Shown: positions 34,748-44,142, counted from the first letter of the stretch. The stretch: 64,000 nucleotides of DNA from an uncultured Flavobacteriia bacterium (GCA_937975705.1 CALJTX010000019.1:1-64000), one strand, 5' to 3'. The notes: generated from the letters alone by a model not told the origin. Made by a program: numbers and translations.

Positions 34748-35468
34748 CTTTTGAGTTCATTAATTTGATAAAGTCTAAATTCATTTTTTGAATGCCCAAC
34801 GCATAATTATCAATGATGCCATTGAGTAGGTGATAGGCCGCGAAAGCGAGGATACCCACAACAAGGCCCGATCCAGAAGAAATCATTTTTTCGTACAAAC
34901 CACCTGAGATGTTACCGATGGAAACATTTTCAGAAATGGAGATACTGTAGAAAATTTTAATTACCCCAGAAATGGTACCGATAAATCCAAGTGTTGGCGC
35001 AATACCTGCAATAAGCCCTAAATGGTTGATGTTTTTCTCCATTTTGCCAATTTCGATATTGGCTACTTTTTCCATGTTGCCTTCAATTTGTGAAATAGGC
35101 TGTCCGATAGATTGCACGCCTTCTTTGATGACAGCGCCATAAGCGGTTTGGTCGCGGTTCACGACATCGAGAGCGCCTTGCATGCTCCCTGCATTAAGTT
35201 GTGTTTGTAATTCGTTGATTAACAACATATTTTGCTTCGTCATGCGGCGGATGTACAAAAAGCGTTCAACTGCGACGTAAGTTGTGTAGAATAAAAGAAG
35301 TGCAATTGGAATTAAAAAGACCCCACCTTTCATGAGGAAGTCGATAGCTGAAATTTCTTCGACTGTTTTGAATGATTCTTCGGTTGCGGCTTCTGCTACT
35401 TGAGCACTTAAAACTCCTGCGCTCATTAAAAACGCAGCTACTAGTGTGTATTTGATTGAAAACTTCAT
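34728..35468 (-). CDS. exbB: ExbB/TolQ/MotA family proton channel protein
   Basis: A 246-residue protein with a signal-peptide-like N-terminus (ending LSAQ) that is often seen in Bacteroidota ExbB. It has the family membrane segments: one near 47-67 and the pair near 155-215, with GLIAGIAPTLGFIGTISGVI and SGLVVGILAFAAYHLL. It forms the pentameric channel around ExbD that uses the proton gradient. It is the first gene of the three-gene exbB-exbD-TonB-like operon. The upstream region has a TAATTTTA sequence, close to the -7 consensus. Confidence 0.93.
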   Translation of the reverse strand: MKFSIKYTLVAAFLMSAGVLSAQVAEAATEESFKTVEEISAIDFLMKGGVFLIPIALLLFYTTYVAVERFLYIRRMTKQNMLLINELQTQLNAGSMQGALDVVNRDQTAYGAVIKEGVQSIGQPISQIEGNMEKVANIEIGKMEKNINHLGLIAGIAPTLGFIGTISGVIKIFYSISISENVSIGNISGGLYEKMISSGSGLVVGILAFAAYHLLNGIIDNYALGIQKMNLDFIKLMNSKDGHKAK

Positions 35469-35615
35469 AATTGGGTTCTAATTTGGTACGCTAAAATTAG
35501 TCATTGAAGGAGGTCGAGAAGATGGAATTCCTTGGAGATATTCACACTGAATTGTTATTTGTAACGTTATGACTGGAAAAGGTCACAAATTTTTTCGCTC
35601 CGCGGATACTTTGCG

Positions 35616-35623
35616 TAATTTTG
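35616..35623 (+). promoter_or_regulatory. Predicted -7 element of mfd
   Basis: TAATTTTG matches TAnnTTTG exactly and ends nine bases before the mfd ATG at 35633. The leader would be only a few bases long. No exact -33 TTG lies at the usual spacing. Confidence 0.5.
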
Positions 35624-35632
35624 CACCCCGCT

Positions 35633-38600
35633 ATGGAACTCACTACCTTCATCAAAACCCTTGCCAAACATCCTGCACTTGATCGCAGTGCAGCAGCCTT
35701 GCAAAATGCGCATGCAAGATTGCATTGGAAAGGCATGGTGGGTTCTGCAAAGTCCTTACTTTCTTTAATGGTTGCCCAGCAAGTGCCAGGCACCCATTTA
35801 TTTATTCTTTCAGATAAAGAAGAAGCGGCTTATTTTTTAAATGATTTTGAAGGTTTATTCCCGGAAGACAAACGCATCTTGTTTTATCCTGCATCTTATC
35901 GGGTGCCTTATCAGCAAGAACAAACAGACAACGCAAATGTAGTGGCAAGGGCAGAGGTCCTTGAAAAACTCAGCGACAAGCAAAATACGTGGGTGGTTAC
36001 GTATCCTGAGGCACTTTTTGAGAAAATCCCGACCAAGAAAAATTTGGTCAAGCACACCATGCGTTTAGAGGTTGCCAAAACCTACAGCACCGATTTCCTC
36101 AATGACTTACTTTTAGAATACCAGTTTGAGCGCGTCGATTTTGTCTATGAACCCGGTCAATTTTCTATAAGAGGCGGCATCTTAGATGTTTTTTCTTTCG
36201 CAAACGAGCACCCTTTCCGTATAGAATTTTTTGGCGATGAGGTGGAGAGCATTCGCACTTTTGACGCTGCAAGCCAGTTATCGATTGCAAGTCATCAGTT
36301 TTTTAATGTTGTTCCGAATATACAGTCCGGAGAAAGTCTAGAGATCCAAGAAACCTTATTGGGTTTTGTAGGCACTCAAACCATTTGTTGGATAGCAGAT
36401 GTACAAAGATCTTTTGACGTGCTTAAACGCGAATACGAACGTGCGGTAGAAATCCATAGCAAGCACGAGGGTCCAGTCCCTTACGCGCTACCTCAAGACA
36501 AATTTGTCTCACATCTAGATTTTGAAACACAGCTTGCTGCGCATCGTGTCATTGAATTTGGTCCGGTCTATCATTTCAAGGCCACGCATGCAGAAACCTT
36601 TGATTGTATACCACAACCGAGTTTCAACAAAGACTTTCAGCGCCTCAATACAGACTTAAAGGCGCGCAAGGCCGAAGGTTTTCAGAACCTGATTTTTTCG
36701 AATCAACCGCGTCAGGTAGAACGGCTTTACCAGATTTTTAGTGATATCGGTGAAGAAGGTGAGTTCAGTGCTTTGCCTTTGGCCTTGCACGAGGGCTTTA
36801 TTCTTCCCGCACTCAAGTTGGTGTGCTACACCGACCACCAACTTTTCGAGCGCTACCACCGTTTCAGACTCAAAGAAGGGTTCAAGCAAGCCAAACAAGC
36901 ACTGACGCTCAAGGAAATATACCAACTCCAAAAAGGAGATTACGTCACACACATCGACCACGGAGTGGGTCAGTTTTCAGGCCTAGAAACAATCGATGTC
37001 AATGGCAAGCCACAAGAAGCCATTCGTTTGGTGTATAAAGATGGCGACGTACTTTATGTTGGCATTCACTCTTTACACCGCATTTCTAAATTTACGGGTA
37101 AAGAAGGCAGCGCACCTACGCTTAATAAACTCGGCACACAAGCTTGGTCTAATCTCAAGAACAAGACCAAGAAGAAAATCAAAGAACTGGCGTTTGACCT
37201 CATCAAGCTCTATGCGCAAAGACGCAGCAAACCTGGTTTTTCTTTTGCTCCGGATAGCTACTTGCAAAACGAACTCGAGGCCTCGTTTATGTTCGAAGAC
37301 ACCCCCGATCAGTACAAAGCTACCCAAGACATCAAACGCGACATGGAAGCGCCGCGGCCAATGGATCGCTTGGTGTGTGGTGATGTCGGGTTTGGCAAAA
37401 CAGAGGTCGCCATCCGCGCAGCCTTTAAAGCCGTAACCGATTCCAAACAAGTGGCAGTTCTGGTCCCGACAACTATTTTGTCTTTACAACATTACCGCAG
37501 TTTTAAAAACAGGCTTTCAAGTTTTCCAGTAACTGTCGACTACATCAACCGTTTCAAATCTGCCAAAGAAATCACAGAAACGCTTAAGAAATTAGCGGCT
37601 GGCCAAATTGACATCTTAATCGGCACCCATGCTTTGGTGGCCGAACGCGTTAAGTTCAAAGATTTGGGCCTCATGATCATCGACGAAGAACAAAAATTTG
37701 GGGTGGCGGTCAAAGACAAGCTCAAGACCTTGCGCACCACCGTCGATACACTAACCTTAACCGCAACGCCAATACCGCGCACCTTACAGTTTTCATTGAT
37801 GGGTGCCCGAGACCTGAGCATCATCAATACGCCGCCACCCAACCGCCAGCCGGTTTTAACCGATATCATTTCCTTTAACGAAGAACAAATCCGCGATGCC
37901 ATTGCCTATGAAGTAGGGCGCGGCGGCCAAGTGTTTTTTGTCAATAACCGGCTATCAAATATCAAAGAACTCTCCGGCATGATCCAACGTTTGTGTCCAG
38001 GGGTGAGAGTGGGTATCGGCCATGGACAAATGGATGGCAAGCAACTCGAAAAAATCATGATGGATTTCATCGAAGGTGCTTACGACGTGCTTTTAGCTAC
38101 CACAATCATTGAGTCAGGTATTGATATTTCCAATGCCAACACCATCATTATCAACGACGCGCACCAATTTGGGCTCAGCGACCTGCACCAATTGCGCGGA
38201 AGGGTAGGGCGCAGTAACAAAAAAGGATTCTGCTACCTGATTGCGCCAAAATTCAGCATCATGACCTCCGAAGCGCGCAAGCGTTTGGAGGCGCTCGTGC
38301 AATTCTCGGATTTGGGTTCTGGTTTCAATATTGCCATGAAAGACCTCGATATCCGTGGGGCAGGTAATATGTTAGGCGGTGAACAAAGTGGCTTTATTGC
38401 TGAAATCGGGTTTGAGATGTATCAAAAAATCCTCAATGAGGCCATGCAAGAACTCCGTGAAAGCGAATACAAGGAACTTTTTGATGAGCGCAACACCGAT
38501 CAGTTCAACGGTTTTGTCCAGGATTGTGTATTTGAAACAGATATGGAAGTCCGAATTCCAGACCAATATGTCAATCAAGTTGCAGAGCGTTTGAGTTTAT

Positions 38601-38977
38601 ACCAAGCCATGGACAACCTAAAGAACAAAGAAGAACTTGCTGCATTTAGCGCCCAACTTCAAGATCGTTTTGGTCCACTTCCTAAAGAAGTGAAAGAACT
38701 TTTGTTCTCCTTTGAACTCCGTTGGTTGGCCGAATCTATGGGGCTCGAGCGCTTGGTACTCAAGTCTGAAAAATTAGTAGGTCATTTCATTGCCAATCCG
38801 CAGTCGCCATTTTATGAAACAGATCAGTTTCAGGGCATTCTCAACCGCATCTTAGCCCAACCAATTGGCTACAGGCTGGCTCAAAAAGACGATAAACTCA
38901 GATTGGTCATTGAGCCAATTCGCCATATCAAAGACGCTTTTCAAAAATTACAAGCGCTCCAAGACGCCACAAACTGA
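35633..38977 (+). CDS. mfd: Transcription-repair coupling factor
   Basis: A 1114-residue SF2 DNA translocase that removes RNA polymerase stalled at lesions and recruits UvrA. The UvrB-like N-terminal module is present (GQFSIRGGILDVFSF). It is followed by the RNA polymerase-interacting CarD-like domain (GDYVTHIDHGVGQFSGLE, YVGIHSLHRISK) and the translocase with Walker A GDVGFGKTE near residue 583, DEEQ at 684-687, and motifs TATPIPRT and QLRGRVGRS. The TRCF C-terminal domain ends the protein. The ATG at 35633 is chosen over an upstream TTG because the latter falls inside the promoter. It is full length. Confidence 0.97.
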   Translation: MELTTFIKTLAKHPALDRSAAALQNAHARLHWKGMVGSAKSLLSLMVAQQVPGTHLFILSDKEEAAYFLNDFEGLFPEDKRILFYPASYRVPYQQEQTDNANVVARAEVLEKLSDKQNTWVVTYPEALFEKIPTKKNLVKHTMRLEVAKTYSTDFLNDLLLEYQFERVDFVYEPGQFSIRGGILDVFSFANEHPFRIEFFGDEVESIRTFDAASQLSIASHQFFNVVPNIQSGESLEIQETLLGFVGTQTICWIADVQRSFDVLKREYERAVEIHSKHEGPVPYALPQDKFVSHLDFETQLAAHRVIEFGPVYHFKATHAETFDCIPQPSFNKDFQRLNTDLKARKAEGFQNLIFSNQPRQVERLYQIFSDIGEEGEFSALPLALHEGFILPALKLVCYTDHQLFERYHRFRLKEGFKQAKQALTLKEIYQLQKGDYVTHIDHGVGQFSGLETIDVNGKPQEAIRLVYKDGDVLYVGIHSLHRISKFTGKEGSAPTLNKLGTQAWSNLKNKTKKKIKELAFDLIKLYAQRRSKPGFSFAPDSYLQNELEASFMFEDTPDQYKATQDIKRDMEAPRPMDRLVCGDVGFGKTEVAIRAAFKAVTDSKQVAVLVPTTILSLQHYRSFKNRLSSFPVTVDYINRFKSAKEITETLKKLAAGQIDILIGTHALVAERVKFKDLGLMIIDEEQKFGVAVKDKLKTLRTTVDTLTLTATPIPRTLQFSLMGARDLSIINTPPPNRQPVLTDIISFNEEQIRDAIAYEVGRGGQVFFVNNRLSNIKELSGMIQRLCPGVRVGIGHGQMDGKQLEKIMMDFIEGAYDVLLATTIIESGIDISNANTIIINDAHQFGLSDLHQLRGRVGRSNKKGFCYLIAPKFSIMTSEARKRLEALVQFSDLGSGFNIAMKDLDIRGAGNMLGGEQSGFIAEIGFEMYQKILNEAMQELRESEYKELFDERNTDQFNGFVQDCVFETDMEVRIPDQYVNQVAERLSLYQAMDNLKNKEELAAFSAQLQDRFGPLPKEVKELLFSFELRWLAESMGLERLVLKSEKLVGHFIANPQSPFYETDQFQGILNRILAQPIGYRLAQKDDKLRLVIEPIRHIKDAFQKLQALQDATN

Positions 38978-38981
38978 TTCC

Positions 38982-38995
38982 TTGACCTACGTCAA
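38982..38995. promoter_or_regulatory. Crp/Fnr-type dyad upstream of the YceI operon
   Basis: TTGACCTACGTCAA is a perfect TTGAC-N4-GTCAA inverted repeat with the half-site spacing of Crp/Fnr family operators. Its centre lies 41.5 bases before the start point predicted from the CAACTTTG element at 39018-39025, the class II activator position. It begins 5 bases after the mfd stop; without a T-run it is a poor terminator. Confidence 0.4.
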
Positions 38996-39017
38996 GAGAA
39001 AAGAAGTGACTTTGTCG

Positions 39018-39025
39018 CAACTTTG
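39018..39025 (+). promoter_or_regulatory. Weak -7 element of the YceI operon
   Basis: CAACTTTG differs from TAnnTTTG by one base. No strong -33 TTG sits at the correct spacing, as expected for a promoter that depends on an activator. A second candidate, TGACTTTG, lies at 39007-39014. Confidence 0.35.
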
Positions 39026-39067
39026 TGGTCAATAATTTGTTTAAACAGTAATCTTAAAATTTAAAAC

Positions 39068-39640
39068 ATGAAAAATTTATTAGTTGGTTTAGTTGGCGCG
39101 TTCGCCTTATTTTCATTCGTAGTTTCTCAAGCAGGTGTTTGGTCAGTTGACGGCGCACACTCACGTTTGGGTTTCACAATCCTACACAATGGCATCACAA
39201 ACGTCCATGGTAACTTCAACAAATTCACAATGGAAGTCACTACACCAAATGCAGACTTCACTGGCGCTACTATCGTTTTAAATGCCGATGCAGCATCTGT
39301 AAACACTGGTATCGAAGCCCGCGACAACCACTTGCGCACCGCAGATTGCTTCGATGCAGAAAAACACCCATCAATCACTTTCAAAAGTACTTCAGTAACT
39401 GCTGCTAAAGCAAAAGGAACTTATGTAATTGAGGGTGAGCTTACAATGCACGGCACTACCAAAGAAGTTATTTTCAAAGGTGTACACACTGGCAATAGCA
39501 AAAACTACAAAGGAACTGAAGTAGCAGGTTTGCAAATTACTGGTGCTGTAAAACGCTCAGAATTTGGAATGGGTGAAGTGAGCCCAGGTTTGGCTGACGA
39601 AGTGAAACTTCAAGCAGATTTAGAAATCGCTAAAAACTAA
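39068..39640 (+). CDS. YceI family periplasmic protein (first copy)
   Basis: A 190-residue exported protein with a signal peptide (MKNLLVGLVGAFALFSFVVS). The mature part shows the YceI lipocalin-like barrel: WSVDGAHSRLGFTILH, the central HLRTADCFDAEKHPSITFKS, and GELTMHGTTKEVIF. YceI proteins bind isoprenoid-type lipids in a hydrophobic pocket, but their physiological role is unclear. It is the first gene of a three-gene unit with a second YceI 4 bases downstream. The possible Crp/Fnr dyad before it suggests redox- or cAMP-dependent control. Confidence 0.95.
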   Translation: MKNLLVGLVGAFALFSFVVSQAGVWSVDGAHSRLGFTILHNGITNVHGNFNKFTMEVTTPNADFTGATIVLNADAASVNTGIEARDNHLRTADCFDAEKHPSITFKSTSVTAAKAKGTYVIEGELTMHGTTKEVIFKGVHTGNSKNYKGTEVAGLQITGAVKRSEFGMGEVSPGLADEVKLQADLEIAKN

Positions 39641-39644
39641 AAAC

Positions 39645-40166
39645 ATGAAAAAATCCTTCTTGTTTTGTTTTTGCCTTTTCGCACTTGCAAGTTTTGCTCA
39701 GACCTATAAACTTGCCGACGGACACAAAATTGCTTTCACCAATCCAGATGTCAGCGGCACCTTTGACGAACTTACCTCGTCTGCAATCGTTTTTGATGCA
39801 GCAAAGTTGGCTTCAGCCAAACTCAATTTCAAAATCGAGGTTGGTTCTATCAATACGGGTAATGGCCTGATGAACAAGCACGCTAAAGGTGAAGAATGGT
39901 TCAATTCCGATAAATATCCATATATTGAATTCACATCTTCTAAGATTGAAAAAACAAGCGAGGGTTACAAGGCAACAGGCAAACTCTTGATGCATGGTGT
40001 CAGTAAAGAAGTAAGTATTCCATTTACTTTTTCTGAAAAAGGAAACAAAGGCACTTTTGTTGCTAAATTTAGCGTAGATCGCTCCGATTTTCAGATCGGC
40101 AAAAAGAACGGAGGGGTAGCGGAAACCATTAAAATAACAGCCACTATTCCTGTCATTAAAAAATAG
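39645..40166 (+). CDS. YceI family periplasmic protein (second copy)
   Basis: A 173-residue protein with a signal peptide (ending SFAQ) and a YceI barrel: FKIEVGSINTGNGLMNKHAK, EWFNSDKYPYIEFTSS, KLLMHGVSKEVSIPF and KFSVDRSDFQIG. It is clearly diverged from the first copy, so the pair is not a recent duplication. The two copies may bind different lipids or form a heteromer. The next gene, a small membrane protein, begins 4 bases later. Confidence 0.94.
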   Translation: MKKSFLFCFCLFALASFAQTYKLADGHKIAFTNPDVSGTFDELTSSAIVFDAAKLASAKLNFKIEVGSINTGNGLMNKHAKGEEWFNSDKYPYIEFTSSKIEKTSEGYKATGKLLMHGVSKEVSIPFTFSEKGNKGTFVAKFSVDRSDFQIGKKNGGVAETIKITATIPVIKK

Positions 40167-40170
40167 ACTT

Positions 40171-40554
40171 ATGTTAAGAACACTCACCTACGGACTACTT
40201 ATCGCTGTACTTTCTTCAGCAGTAATCGGATTTTTTCTCAATTACTTTTATGCATTTGAGTTTGATCAAACCATCAAAATCCTACCCATTTGGAAAGTTG
40301 TACTTGGCTATTTTTTATTGGCGTTAACACTTTCTATTTTGTCATTCTTCATTGAAAGTAAATGGCAAAATAGAGGCCTATTCGTTTTGAATGCGGTCAT
40401 TAGTTTTCTAGCTGTTGCGTCAATGGGTGTTCCTTTGAAATACACCAACACCGAAATCGACACCACGTTTTTACCAATCGTAGCCATTCCTTGTTTATTT
40501 GTATTGCCACTAATTTGGATGTCGTTTCAACCCCTGATTTTTAATAAAAAGTAG
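40171..40554 (+). CDS. Small membrane protein in the YceI operon
   Basis: A 127-residue protein with four predicted membrane helices (about 8-28, 40-60, 70-88 and 98-118) and no motif I recognise. It begins 4 bases after the second YceI gene and ends before a strong terminator, so it closes the operon. In other bacteria YceI is often linked to a membrane cytochrome b561, but no heme histidine pattern is present here. The function is unknown. Confidence 0.75.
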   Translation: MLRTLTYGLLIAVLSSAVIGFFLNYFYAFEFDQTIKILPIWKVVLGYFLLALTLSILSFFIESKWQNRGLFVLNAVISFLAVASMGVPLKYTNTEIDTTFLPIVAIPCLFVLPLIWMSFQPLIFNKK

Positions 40555-40576
40555 TCAGTTTTTGGCACAATACTTG

Positions 40577-40604
40577 AAAGGATGCTTCGGCATCCTTTTT
40601 TTTT
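40577..40604 (+). terminator. Intrinsic terminator of the YceI operon
   Basis: The arms AAAGGATGC (40577-40585) and GCATCCTTT (40590-40598) form a 9-bp stem closed by a TTCG tetraloop. An unbroken run of T at 40596-40604 follows. The next coding region begins six bases later. Confidence 0.92.
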
Positions 40605-40610
40605 GAAAAA

Positions 40611-43037
40611 ATGGCCCAAAAAGCACAACGAAATCTTTTCAAATCCGTTATAGAGATGATGTCTTTACGTTTGGGTATATTTTTGTTGCTTTTCGGGAAT
40701 TTATTCCTGTTCAACTCCTATGCCCAGCTCATCACCAATAATTCTCTCAACCCGCAGGGCTTGGTACAGAATGTATTGCTTGGCAATGGCGTTACGGTTT
40801 CTAATGTTACTTACAACGGAAGTCCTGTGGCCATTGCGCAATTTACCGCAGCCAATACCACACTTGGCATCAACAGCGGCATCGTACTCACCACTGGCAC
40901 CACTTTACCCAACGGCGATGGCCCACAAGGCCCCAATGATACACCCGGTGCAGGAGTAGACAACAACATGGGTGGTTTTGCACAGCTTTCACAACTCATA
41001 CAAGGCACCCAAACTTACAATGCGGCTATCTTAGAGTTCGACTTCATCCCCTATGCAGACACCGTTCGTTTCAAATATGTCTTTGGTTCGGATGAATACC
41101 CAGAATTTGCACCGCCAAACAACACCACCTACAACGATGTATTTGGTTTTTTCATTGCCGGACCTGGCATCGTCGGTTTTGAAAATATTGCCAAGTTACC
41201 AAACGGAGCAGTGGTCTCGATCAATAATGTCAATGCCAACACCAACCCATTTTACTTTGTAAATAACGGGGATGGCAACACCCCACCTTATAACCAAAGC
41301 CCGCAGTATATTCAATACGACGGCTTTACAAAAGTCCTTGAGGCGATTTCTAAAGTGCAATGCGGACAAACCTATCACCTGATTATTGCAGTGGCTGATG
41401 TCGGCGATGGCCAATGGGATTCCGGCATCTTTCTAGAAGCCAATAGCCTTTCTACAGTTACCCCAATTGAGATTGACCATACATTATCGCAGCAAGTATT
41501 CACCAACCCAGATTGGTTGGCAGAGGGCTGTGTCAGTGCCAACGTTACGCTCACGCGCCAGTCTAACCTCACACAAAGCCTTACGATTCCCATACAACTC
41601 AGCGGTACAGCCACCAATGGCCAAGACTACAGCGGCATTCCATCGAGTATTACTTTTCAACCGGGCCAGACAACCGTGAGTTTTACCATTCAATCGCTTA
41701 CTGACGCCTTGCTAGAAGGTTTGGAAACACTTACCATCACGTTCCCGATTACCGACCCATGTGGGAACATCACCCCTCTGGTACTTGACCTCTGGATCCA
41801 AGATAACCAGCCAATGCAAGTTGTCCTCAGCACCACCAATATCAGTTGCCCTGGAGACCCCATTGTCATCAACTCACAAATTAGTGGTGGTGTTCAGCCC
41901 TACACCTATCTTTGGAGTACGGGTGAAACCACGAGCAGTATTGCACTCACGCCATCTACAACCCAAGCTATTTGGCTCGAAGTTACCGACGCGTGCACGG
42001 GTATACCGGCTTATGACACAATTGTGGTCAGTGTTCCTGTATTTAGCCCTCTAACAATTGTCACCAGTCCGGACATTACTGAAATATGTCCATATATTCC
42101 CGCCACAATTGGCGTGCAAGCTAGCGGTGGTTCTGGCCAATACACCTATGTTTGGACCACCAACAACGTGCTCAGTGGCACAACAGATTCGCTGTTAGTG
42201 AATCCGGGCAGCACCAGTACATACAACATTTCTGTATTAGATAATTGTGGCGCTTCAGTTCAAGATTCCATAACTTATACCATCTTAAGTCCTCCACTAG
42301 TTTTACAAATGAATGGCCCATTTGAAATTTGCCCTGGCGATACCGTAGACTTATTGGTAACGGCTAGTGGCGGTTATGGCACCTACTATTATAACTGGTC
42401 TACTACAGCAACTACACCACAAATCTCTGTCGCCCCACAAGTTTCTACCTCCTATTTTGTACAGGTGAGTGATGAATGCCAGACTTTTAGTACAGCTGCG
42501 GTAGCTACGGTTCAGGTGGTGAAGCCGTTGGCAAATTTTTATATCCTCACTCAAGCACCGATGCAAGGTTTGCCAGTGCAGTTGCAGAACGCATCCATGA
42601 ACGCGTGGTCTTATACTTGGTCTTTTGGCGACGGAAACACTTCTTTTTTGGTCAACCCGACGCACGCCTATACGCAACCAGGGCCTTACGAAATCACCTT
42701 GATTGCTACAGATCAAAAGGGTTGTATCGACAGCATTTCCAAATGGATCGAGATTGCACCAGAGCGCTATATTTACCTACCCAATTCTTTCACGCCAGAC
42801 GGCGACGGACTCAATGAATATTTTTATGGCCGCTTTATTGGGCTCATGAGCGCACGTTTCTACATCTTTAACCGCTGGGGAGAAGAAGTTTTCTTTTCTG
42901 ATGAGCTGAATTTTGTCTGGGATGCAAGTTATGAGGGGACGCCGGTTCAAGACGGAACGTACACCTGGTACCTCATCTATGAAGTCGAGAAAGGTATCTA
43001 TGAAGATCTGTACGGACACGTTAATGTCATCCGTTAA
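40611..43037 (+). CDS. Large T9SS-exported adhesin-like protein
   Basis: An 808-residue secreted protein. A signal peptide ends near NSYAQ; the start may be ATG 40611 or, more typically for signal peptides, Met16 or Met17 (40656/40659). A choice-of-anchor L domain fills about 40-280 (YVFGSDEYPEFA is diagnostic). A Calx-beta-like module follows (about 290-395), then Ig/SprB-like repeats (SGGVQPYTYLWSTGETTSS) and a PKD module (WSYTWSFGDGNTS). The last 90 residues are a type B sorting domain with YLPNSFTPDGDGLNE and IFNRWGEEVF. The layout suggests a surface adhesin. A strong terminator lies six bases upstream of the first ATG, so its promoter must be internal to that short interval or just downstream. 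Confidence 0.9.
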   Translation: MAQKAQRNLFKSVIEMMSLRLGIFLLLFGNLFLFNSYAQLITNNSLNPQGLVQNVLLGNGVTVSNVTYNGSPVAIAQFTAANTTLGINSGIVLTTGTTLPNGDGPQGPNDTPGAGVDNNMGGFAQLSQLIQGTQTYNAAILEFDFIPYADTVRFKYVFGSDEYPEFAPPNNTTYNDVFGFFIAGPGIVGFENIAKLPNGAVVSINNVNANTNPFYFVNNGDGNTPPYNQSPQYIQYDGFTKVLEAISKVQCGQTYHLIIAVADVGDGQWDSGIFLEANSLSTVTPIEIDHTLSQQVFTNPDWLAEGCVSANVTLTRQSNLTQSLTIPIQLSGTATNGQDYSGIPSSITFQPGQTTVSFTIQSLTDALLEGLETLTITFPITDPCGNITPLVLDLWIQDNQPMQVVLSTTNISCPGDPIVINSQISGGVQPYTYLWSTGETTSSIALTPSTTQAIWLEVTDACTGIPAYDTIVVSVPVFSPLTIVTSPDITEICPYIPATIGVQASGGSGQYTYVWTTNNVLSGTTDSLLVNPGSTSTYNISVLDNCGASVQDSITYTILSPPLVLQMNGPFEICPGDTVDLLVTASGGYGTYYYNWSTTATTPQISVAPQVSTSYFVQVSDECQTFSTAAVATVQVVKPLANFYILTQAPMQGLPVQLQNASMNAWSYTWSFGDGNTSFLVNPTHAYTQPGPYEITLIATDQKGCIDSISKWIEIAPERYIYLPNSFTPDGDGLNEYFYGRFIGLMSARFYIFNRWGEEVFFSDELNFVWDASYEGTPVQDGTYTWYLIYEVEKGIYEDLYGHVNVIR

Positions 43038-43048
43038 GCAGCCTTAAC
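43033..43048. other. Short palindrome over a stop codon
   Basis: GTTAAG and CTTAAC pair around a CAGC loop, with the stop codon of the preceding cargo gene in the left arm. No T-run follows. The layout is like the palindrome at 6222-6237. Confidence 0.35.
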
Positions 43049-43067
43049 TCAGCTTCAATCAGTAAAC

Positions 43068-44036
43068 TTAGTCGTTTGAAATGATCTCAAATAACTCGTT
43101 GAGGTTAGGCGAGATGATGATTTCAATACGGCGATTTTTCGATTTATCGGCAGGATCTACCGGATGATACTCGCTGCGGCCAGCTGCCATCATTTGCGTC
43201 GGTGCCATATTTGAGTTGGCCAACATCAATTCTACTACAGCCGTTGCGCGCAACACAGAAAGCTCCCAGTTATTTTTTGGAGACACAGTGCTATTGAGTT
43301 TATCGGTATCTGTATGCCCCTCTACTACAATTTCGAGGTCGCGTTCGGTTTCGAGTACACGTGCGAGTTCAATCAAAGCGGTGGTGCCTTCTTCTTCTAC
43401 TTTGGTCGAACCGGATTTGAAGAGCAACTTCGCTTCTAAACTCACGTAAATCTTGCCATTTTTCTGAACGACCGTTAAACCTTGATTCTCAAAGTTGCGC
43501 AGTGCATTGGCCACACGTGCTTTGAGCAATTGGATTTTCGCATCTTTTTTTCGGATAGCTTCCTCGAGTTCATTGACGCGTTTTTCGCGCTCTTCTAGCA
43601 AGGCTTGTTTGGCCTTGAGTTCTTGGTCTAATTTCAATAGCGCATCCTCTTTGCGTTGCAGTTCTTTGGTTTTTTGTTCGAGTTCTGACTGAAGGGTAGC
43701 GGTTTCTTTGGCGCTGAGGTTTTTGAGCTTGTCAAAAGAACTTTCTAATGTTTGGTACTGCGTCTCTAATGTTTCGGTTTCGCGTTTCAAAAGACGCATT
43801 TGATTGCCTAAATTGTTGGTGTCTCCGCGCAGGCGACTCACTTCTTTGGCTGCTAAATCGTATTTAGTTTGAAGGTCTTTGGAGAGTACTTCGTAGTCGC
43901 TGCTGCTCTTTTTGTATTTGGCAAGTTCTTCACTACACGATTTTTCGCGTTCGAGTAGTTCATTGTATTTTTTTGAAGGCACACAAGCCGAAAACAATAA
44001 GGTGGCGAAGATGGAAAGGAAAAAGAAATTTTTCAT
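43068..44036 (-). CDS. OmpA-family lipoprotein with coiled coil
   Basis: A 322-residue protein with a lipobox (LLFSAC, Cys18). Residues about 25-170 form a long coiled coil rich in Glu, Lys and Leu heptads, and the C-terminal 120 residues are an OmpA-like peptidoglycan-binding domain (EGHTDTDKLN, LSVLRATAVVELML, AAGRSEYHPV, NRRIEIII). The likely role is to tether the outer membrane to the wall, with the coiled coil spanning the periplasm. It is monocistronic and converges on the T9SS cargo gene. Confidence 0.93.
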   Translation of the reverse strand: MKNFFFLSIFATLLFSACVPSKKYNELLEREKSCSEELAKYKKSSSDYEVLSKDLQTKYDLAAKEVSRLRGDTNNLGNQMRLLKRETETLETQYQTLESSFDKLKNLSAKETATLQSELEQKTKELQRKEDALLKLDQELKAKQALLEEREKRVNELEEAIRKKDAKIQLLKARVANALRNFENQGLTVVQKNGKIYVSLEAKLLFKSGSTKVEEEGTTALIELARVLETERDLEIVVEGHTDTDKLNSTVSPKNNWELSVLRATAVVELMLANSNMAPTQMMAAGRSEYHPVDPADKSKNRRIEIIISPNLNELFEIISND

Positions 44037-44142
44037 GGATGCAGCTTTTTTTACAAAGTTGATTTTTTATCGGCAATTGAAATCGGGTTTTTTCTGTATT
44101 TATAAACACCAAATATTGTATAAAGTAACACATTAGGGCAAT

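Noticed and set aside
38982..38995. Terminator for mfd
   Set aside because: The stem is only 5 bp and there is no T-run; the half-site symmetry fits an operator better.
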